A stretch of DNA of 64,000 nt, taken from Pachyseris speciosa. Its lineage: Eukaryota; Cnidaria; Anthozoa; Scleractinia; Pachyseridae. Below, piece by piece: positions 57,610-64,000 of the stretch (its first letter is position 1; each line of letters opens with the position of its first letter). The translations under genes were made by a program, and so were the position numbers. The stretch covers positions 661,001 to 725,000 of the forward strand of contig JAEMWC010000168.1 of assembly GCA_016490735.1 (NCBI GenBank), written 5' to 3'. A model generated the notes under the pieces. That model did not search any database. It was not told the DNA's origin and saw only the letters and a list, made by a program, of their open reading frames with translations.

Positions 57610-57792
57610 CGCACAGGCACTTGACAAAACCGCGTTTTACAGATTGCGGGTGGTGTGAATCATACGCCGACAACTATTACAAGCAAATTAATGGTGTAGC
57701 GATGGGCACAAAAATGGGACCTAGCTACGCCAATCTTTTTGTAGGTTACGTCGAGTACCAATTCTTCAATCAGTACAACGGTCCTAAACCTG
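57610..57792 (+). pseudogene. Penelope-like reverse transcriptase fragment
   Basis: The plus strand reads [20 protein letters not shown], then [20 protein letters not shown], the RT block with the conserved Gly-(x)-Met-Gly and PSYANLF motif of Penelope-like elements. It is in opposite orientation to the endonuclease remnant next door. It is cut off at 57792 by the 3' end of the LINE. Confidence 0.75.
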
Positions 57793-57957
57793 TATGTATG
57801 TATGTATGTTAACTTTATTTAGACACGGTATATTCATCAGTTACAAAATCCATCTTAATTACATCATAACCTAACTAACCTAACTATATCTAACATTAAA
57901 AATATCAAAACTATAAAAACTGCTTTACATGAATGCCGTGTTTCTAAAAAACATAGG

Positions 57958-60875
57958 TTATGGAAGAGGATAAAAGTAGTTAAGTAGATGAGTAAAGTCG
58001 TTGAGTGATTCTGCCTGCCGCAGATCAGATGATAAGCTGTTCCAAAGTACCGCACCGCTGTAGCTAAAACTGTTTTTCAAAAAGTTGGTGCGGGGCAATG
58101 GAACAGCAAGTTTGTTCACGGAGTCCCTCAATAGGTATTCAGTTATGTCAGACCGGTTGACAAACAGCTCGCTTAGATACTCCGGTGTAAGACCATTTAA
58201 GGATTTGAATACCATAAGAGCTTTCTGCATTTCACGCTGAGTGCTTAATGTTCTCCATCCAAGTTTACTAAATAAATCTAAAGCATTAGCATCATAGCTG
58301 GAAAAAGTCAAAATTCGTGCAGCACGATTTTGTAATTTCTGCAATTTATTTGAGAGTGTTGAGTTGCAGTTTCCCCACACAACACTGCAATAGTCAAAGT
58401 GTGGCCGCACTAAGGCATTGAAAATAAGCTTCAGAATTTCGGGAGGTACAAATGAGCGGATTCGTTTGAGAGCGCCGATACCAGAGGCAATTTTCTTAGT
58501 TAAGTTCTCAATGTGAGAGCTCCAACTGAGATTTTCATCTATATAGACGCCTAAGGATTTTGCAGTGGATACTTGATTAACAAGAACACCGCCAATGGTA
58601 AGATTCGGGGGTCTCGGAAGAGTATTTAATCGCTGCCTTGATCCAATAAGCATAAATTCAGTTTTAGTTGCATTCAATGTAAGTTTATTAGAGACAAGCC
58701 AATTATTGACTGAATCAAGATCTCGATTTAAAGCTACGTCTATAGTGGTTATATTGCTGCTTGAAAATGTTAGATGCGTATCATCAGCGTACATCCTAGG
58801 CTGCGAACTTAACAAACAGTTTGGTAAGTCATTAATATAGATCAAGAACAACAATGGACCCAAAATTGTCCCCTGAGGCACACCGCAACCAAGAGGTAAC
58901 TTGTCAGATAAGGAACCATTAACAAAGCACTTTTGCTGACGGTTATCAAGATATGACCTAAACCAATTTAGTGAGTTCCCATGAATACCATAGGAACTTA
59001 ACTTAGATAACAGAATATCATGATCAACTGTATCAAACGCCTTTTTAAGGTCAAGAAACACAACGGCATTTACGTTTCCTTTATCGATATTATAAGCCCA
59101 ATTATTGGATGCCTCCAGTAAAGCTGTGACCGTTGAGTGAAGAGATCGAAAACCTGATTGATGAGCGGCGATCATGTTATTTTCAGAGAGGTACGCATAC
59201 AGTTGATCAGAAATAATCCGTTCAAAACTTTCGCCACGACAGGGATGACTGAAATCGGACGATAATTATTCATGTCCGCTCTTTCGCCTTGTTTGAACAA
59301 GGGAATGACTTTGGAACATTTCCACTCCTCAGGGAAAACTCCAGTGACTATCGATAAATTAAAAATTTCACAAAGTGAGTGAGAAATCAAGTCAGTGCAT
59401 TCCCTAAGGAGTCTTGCGGATATCATGTCAAGCCCTGTCGCCTTTGAAATACATAATTTGGATAAAAGAAAACGTACTTTATTGTTGTCAGTTGGTTGAA
59501 GTTCAAAACGCTTGTCAGTACCGGAGAGAAACTCCCTATAGCTAAAACCATTTGTGTCGGCATGTATCTCACTAGCAAGTTTAGGTCCAATACTAGCGAA
59601 ATGTTTATTAAAAGCTTCGGACACTTGTTCAGGGATCGATATGGAATTATCATCAAGTCTCACTTCCCTTACAGTTAAATTACTGGAATTCCTGGAAGTG
59701 AGTTCATTGATGGTTTGCCAGGTCTTTCGAGAACTGCCCCTACTATACTGAAAAGCATTTTTGTAATATATTTCTTTAGCATTTTTTATTTTGTTGTTGA
59801 CCTGATTGCGGAATTTCTTAAAATTTGCCCAATCCCATGGGTCATTAGTAATTGTTGCTTTCTTTTTCAACTTATCTCTTTCACACATGCATTTCTTCAA
59901 CTGCGGTGTTATCCACGGACACTTCGATGGACGAACACGTTTCGTACGAAGAGGTGCATGTTTGTCAACAACATTAAGAAATAGAGTTTTCCAAGCCAGC
60001 CACATATCATTAGGATCCTCAAAGTTTAGAACATCATCCCATCGTTGCGAGGCAATGTCGTTTCGAAAACTTTCACTACTGAAATTTTTGAATTTTCTAT
60101 AGGTTACAGTCTTATGGCCACTTCCAGATCGGTCAATACAAAGTTTGCGATATGCATAGACAAGACTATGATCACTGATACCCACATGAGAGACTCCCGA
60201 ACAAGCCACCTTATCAGGACAGTTTGTAAAGATCAAATCAAGCAAAGTTGACGATGAACTAGTTATACGAGTTGGTTCTCTAATAAGTTGATGAAGACTA
60301 TAAATATCAGCAATGCTTGTTAGCAAATTCGTGTTAGTATCAAATGTAGACGAGGCCAAATTGCAATTTAGATCACCCAGTAAGTAGAAATCAACATTTT
60401 GAGAGTCAAGCCTGCCGACTAGTGATTCGAAATGTGTAAAGATTTCGGTAGGCGAATCTGGTGGCCTGTACCAAGTGGCTACTACAAAAGGCTTGGAGTG
60501 GGGTTTTCGGACCTCAATACATAAATTTTCCAGTTGGTTAACAGACAAATCAGGACGTAGTGAATAGTTGATAGTGGATCTGACGTAAAAACAGACACCA
60601 CCACCATTTCTGTTTCTATCCCGGCGAATAATATCATACCCCAAGATATGAACCTCATGGTCCACTACACTATCATCTAGTCTTGTTTCATTAATCGATA
60701 AAATATCGATAGGTCTGTCGGCCAGCAGAATCCTCAACTCATCAATGTGTTTCGGTAAACTAGTTATGTTGAGAGAAGCTAATTTAAAACCACGTTCGCG
60801 AGGGAGAAAAGAAAAGGAACCCTCAAGAGAATCTCCCTTCAAAGTCGAACTATTAATTGCAGAAGACAATGGCAA
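57958..60875 (-). pseudogene. LINE ORF2: APE endonuclease plus reverse transcriptase, one frameshift
   Basis: The upstream frame (60875-59172, 567 codons) has endonuclease signatures LASLNITSLPKHIDELRI, SINETRLD, GGGVCFYVR, LLGDLNCN and VGISDHSLVY. It then enters the RT (ATGLDMISARLLRECTDLIS, IPLFKQGERADMNNYRPISV). The second frame (59175-57958, 405 codons) carries AHQSGFRSLHSTVTALLEAS, LDLKKAFDTVDHDILL, GVPQGTILGPLLFLIYINDL, the catalytic YADD (MYADDTHL) and a C-terminal region ending AVLWNSLSSDLRQAESLN. The two frames are displaced by one base at the run of four A's at 59224-59227 (T run on the coding strand). Five would keep the frame. The function is target-primed reverse transcription. 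Confidence 0.9.
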
Positions 60876-60887
60876 TTCATCAAGACT

Positions 60888-61630
60888 TCAAATATTTCGA
60901 ACATAGCCTATAAAATTTGAGGCGAAAACTTTAGTGCCGAAAAAATTCAAATGTAAACCGCTAGAATTTAAATGGTCGGTTGTTATGTTTGAATGTGAGA
61001 TAACGTCCCACTCATTCTGATTTGCAAAAGTCTTAAGTATTTTGTTAACCTCCTTGGTTTTTGTAGCCAGAGAAGGATCATCTGATCTCGTCAATAAACT
61101 TGAAATTGTTACGGTTGTGTTTGGAGACTCCGTTTCAATAACGTTGCCAAGATCAACAATTCTTTCAGCTACTTCCCTTGGGTCTGAATTCTTCAGGTCA
61201 TTAGTTCCCACATGAAGGATTATATGTTCAGGATGCTGTCTGATTGTTGGCTTAATGTAGTCAAACATGTCATTGACAGAAGCTCCAGAAAAAGACTTCA
61301 CTACAGTTTTAACTCGCTTACCGTTGGAGACCCTCCAGCCTTGAACATTCTTCACCAGGGAGTCACCAGCGATAACTACAACGGGTCGTTTGGCAGCCGT
61401 TTGATCCGAGTCAGGAGTGGAATCAGATCCATATCTAACATGTTGTCTCTCACTGGTTGTATCTTCGGTTGCCCTTTGTGCCTGCGAAGGTTTTTGTTTC
61501 CCTTTCTCCTTCTTCTTCTTCTTCTTAGTCGACTGATTTGACACCCCAGAACTCGGTTCCGATTGAATTCTGGAAGAAACCGTTTGCCACTGATCTGCTG
61601 AAGATTGAGAATTATGTACAATAGAAGGGG
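60888..61630 (-). pseudogene. LINE ORF1, C-terminal part with SGNH/GDSL esterase domain
   Basis: The frame enters from the inserted segment (PPSIVHNSQSSADQWQTVSS), passes a Lys-rich stretch (KKKKKKEKGKQK) and then an SGNH hydrolase fold. The catalytic Ser block is VVIAGDSLVKN, then FSGASVNDM (Gly), HVGTNDLKN (Asn) and TTDHLNSSGLHLN (Asp/His). Esterase domains are known in ORF1 of CR1-type elements. It stops 12 bp before ORF2 begins. It is separated from its N-terminal half at 63539-63980. Confidence 0.85.
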
Positions 61631-61769
61631 GTTTACCTAAAACACGGAATCCGGAATCCGGAATCCGGAATCCGGAATCCGGAATCCGGAATCCGGAATC
61701 CAGAATCTGGAATCCGGAATACGGAATCTAGAAACTGGAATTAATAATTAATAAGAGGGTTAAAAGAAC

Positions 61770-61770
61770 C

Positions 61771-61828
<58 letters not shown>

Positions 61829-62150
61829 AAGAAAAAAATGTCTCTTCACACTACGACAAAAGGAGTTATACTCAGTTATGTTTCTAATAGCTACAGGGAG
61901 CTTATTAAAAGTAGTTGCTGCCGAGTGCTGAAAAGTTCCCGACTCTCTCGGAATAGAAAGGACAGGTGCAATCGTAGATCTTAAGCTATAAGCACTGACC
62001 ATGAAGACGATAGATGTCTTACAGGAGGAGGTAGGTGACAGGAGTGAAGTCTTAGTCTGGGACTTGGTTTGTTCTTTCCAGTTGAGTCGATGTGGAGGGA
62101 TATAAGGATAACTATTAAGAAAGACCGTATGCAGGATCATTAAATGCAAC
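61770..62150 (-). pseudogene. 5'-truncated LINE end: ORF2 C-terminus with (ATT)n tail
   Basis: The minus strand reads SLRSTIAPVLSIPRESGTFQ, HSAATTFNKLPVAIRNITEY and NSFCRSVKRHFFLYLF. This is the conserved C-terminal box of CR1/L2-like ORF2 (compare AVLWNSLSSDLRQAESLNDF in the adjacent LINE, a different family). An (ATT)n tail follows at 61771-61822. It is a dead-on-arrival copy nested in the 61631-63538 segment. Confidence 0.7.
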
Positions 62151-63400
62151 TTAAAGAGCTGATCCGCGAGATTTTACACTAGTTTAACCTTAAGAAACAA
62201 ACAGGCCCATGCAGTGCAGCCATCGCCGCAAAAACGGAGTGAGAAGCATTGCTATTGGGAAGAAAATCTTTCTTGGAGCAGATTAACCACGTTTATCGCC
62301 TACTGTAAAAGTAGGCCTGACCAAGTCCTCAGTTGTTGTAGATATCCTTAACCAATCAGAAGTGGAGAGCAGCGGATTTTGCGTGCTCAAGGTTCCTATA
62401 TAAAAGTTTCAAGGTATATTGGGCACCATACTGACTTAGGTTTTTTCGAAAAAAAGAGCAATGACTGAAGACGGTACAACTGTATGAGGGTGAAAATGTT
62501 GTAAGCAAACGAAAGCGCTAAAACAATCCTCACCCAGCCCCCATGGCTATCATTTCCAGGTGGGGCATTTATAAACGTCTTTTCTTTTTGTTTTTCTTTT
62601 TTGAAATAAATATTTTTTTGTCTTCTTTTTTTCTCCAATTAATCTCTCGGATTATATTTATTTCGTGTTAGTTTCTTTTTTTCTGTATATTTAAAAGTTT
62701 TTTTTAAAGTGATCTTTCTTCGTCTTTTGGAGATGTTCCTGAATGTACCGGGATGTTCCAGAATGTCCCATGTTCCACGTTTTATCGACGGCCACTCGAC
62801 AACCTGAAATGTACGCGCCGATACAGTTCCCAAACATTCCAGCATGGAGCAACAGACAATGACCAATCAGGCGTAAGCGTTCCCACGCGCAATTAAGTCA
62901 AGATATGCAAAGTGATTTTTCTCTGCTTTTTGGTCACGAAGCGTTTAAAATAGCTCTTGTTTTATAAAGATCTAGCTGAAATCAATAACAAAACATTGAA
63001 AACGGAAAAAAAGTTGCTCGAAATCAAAAAAGGTTGATCGAAAATCGAAAGTTGTTCAAAAAGTTGCCGTCAACTTGTGGACAGGCCTAACACTATTCAT
63101 CGACAAAAAGAATAAGAAAAGGTGCTTTTAATTAAAATGATTTTAATTCAAAATGTTCAAAATGCACAAAGCATTGATTAGTATCGTTGAAGTGTGATTG
63201 AAAGCTGTGTGCTTTAAAGGAATCAGGCGGCTTATTAAAAGCAAAACCAAAGTATTAAAATGCTGCCCTAGATTGATTGATTGCTTGATTGCTTGATTGC
63301 TGCTAAAACTCAGGCTAAGTCATCATATAATTTGTTGACCATATTATTACCCAAGTGACTTCAACCTTTGTCAAAATTTTTTACCAAAATTCTGTACATT
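62151..63400. other. Unassigned interior of the inserted segment
   Basis: The stretch is AT-rich with short low-complexity frames (Lys-rich, 62396-62866 minus) and no recognisable protein on either strand. A 'ttgattgcttgattgc' short array is at about 63275-63300. Confidence 0.5.
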
Positions 63401-63538
63401 CCGTATTCCGGATTTCATATTTCGTATTCCGGATTCCGGATTCCGCATTCCGCATTCCTCATTCCGCATTCCGGATTCCACATTCCGGATTCCGGATTCC
63501 GGATTCCGGATTCCGTGTTTTAGGTAAACCCTTTCTGA

Positions 63539-63980
63539 TGGACTTCAAGTCAAGCGATAATAGATCAGCATCATTTGAACCATTCGTTGGAATATTTGTC
63601 TCATTGATCTCTAGACTGTCATTACTTTCCTCCACGTCGTTCATTGGGACATTGATGTCACTGTTGTCCTCAACGAAAATGGCTTCCGCGCTTTCCTTCC
63701 CATCCTTCGACTTTAGTTGATTTACAACCTCCTCTAGATGGTTTCTAACGTCGGTGCAAGCACTTCCCTGAATTTGGAGCGTCCTAGTATTAGGATAAAA
63801 GTTAAAAGTCACGTTTGGCAACTTAAAAACGGCACATGAACCAGTTCTCGATGTCGTAATTCCGCCGCCATCACAATCGATTCCCTTCGCAAAGCTGGCT
63901 TCGATAAATCTTGAAAGCTCTTCCACAGAACCATCCCAGCTAAATCTCTTCTTGGTCGGATTAAAAGACAAAAATCGCAC
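63539..63980 (-). pseudogene. LINE ORF1, N-terminal part (continues past window end)
   Basis: The minus-strand frame is open to the window edge: VRFLSFNPTKKRFSWDGSVE, FIEASFAKGIDCDGGGITTS, FKLPNVTFNFYPNTRTLQIQ, GSACTDVRNHLEEVVNQLKS, then an acidic linker ending SLDLKSIRKG. It meets the inverted-repeat segment at 63538 and its continuation lies at 61630. This order gives one ORF1 split by the insert. Confidence 0.75.
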
Positions 63981-64000
63981 AAGGTCGGATAAACTGTCGA

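Larger units (their letters stand above)
61631..63538. mobile_element. 1.9-kb segment bounded by inverted GTTTACCTAAAACACGGAATCC repeats, inserted in LINE ORF1
   Basis: The left end GTTTACCTAAAACACGGAATCC, then a (CCGGAAT)n array to about 61730, is mirrored at the right. There an array of GGATTCC units (about 63410-63515) leads to GGATTCCGTGTTTTAGGTAAAC at 63517-63538. ORF1 sequence is found on both outer sides in the same orientation, so the segment interrupts it. Inside are a 5'-truncated LINE end (61770-62150) and AT-rich sequence. No transposase is seen. Confidence 0.75.
57793..63980 (-). mobile_element. CR1-like non-LTR retrotransposon (runs off the window)
   Basis: On the minus strand the element has ORF1 (from beyond 64000 to 60888, interrupted at 61631-63538), ORF2 (60875-57958) and a short 3' UTR. 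It ends in ACATACATACATAC-type repeats at about 57793. An APE-type endonuclease followed by a reverse transcriptase, with an SGNH esterase in ORF1, is the layout of the CR1/L2 group. ORF2 needs only one base to be continuous, so the copy looks young. The insertion lies next to the Penelope RT fragment. Confidence 0.85.

Overview
The window is eukaryotic, intron-rich and AT-rich, and looks like an anthozoan cnidarian, most probably a stony coral. The evidence is animal gene families (Pumilio, peflin, CHRAC1, Gemin7) with GT-AG introns, a dense load of short terminal-inverted-repeat elements (MITEs), tRNA-derived SINEs, CR1-like LINEs, Penelope-like elements and hammerhead ribozymes. The species assignment is inference.

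Layout. 1-4963 (+): 3' part of an unrecognised multi-exon gene, whose 2-kb intron carries a SINE and a tandem pair of hammerhead ribozymes on the minus strand. 5247-6007 (+): a possible two-exon small gene. 7412-11873 (-): a five-exon gene for a secreted CULT-domain protein (the thalidomide-binding fold of cereblon) with all zinc cysteines and the three pocket tryptophans. 13171-29592 (+): a complete nine-exon Pumilio gene, divergent from the CULT gene, followed by a long presumed 3' UTR to about 33.5 kb. 34927-40719 (+): peflin (PEF1), with a 1-nt frameshift in a G run, and a RecQ-like helicase pseudogene plus MITEs in intron 1. 43648-46322 (+): a two-exon unrecognised gene with an Asp/Asn/Ser/Gly-rich tail, next to a GAT/GGT microsatellite. 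49177-49530 (-) and 49716-53604 (+): head-to-head Gemin7 and CHRAC1 genes, 185 bp apart. 55915-55986 (-): tRNA-Trp(CCA). 56420-57792: a broken Penelope-like element cut by a MITE. 57.8-64.0 kb (-): a CR1-like LINE (ORF2 with endonuclease and RT, ORF1 with an SGNH esterase domain), with ORF1 interrupted by a 1.9-kb inverted-repeat-bounded segment and running off the window.

The host genes are ordinary housekeeping or regulatory genes: mRNA control (Pumilio), SMN complex (Gemin7), chromatin remodelling (CHRAC1) and calcium signalling (PEF1), plus the less familiar secreted CULT protein. No operon-like functional cluster is evident. Splice models were built by eye from reading frame, intron phase and GT-AG sites; every join listed keeps phase except the PEF1 frameshift.
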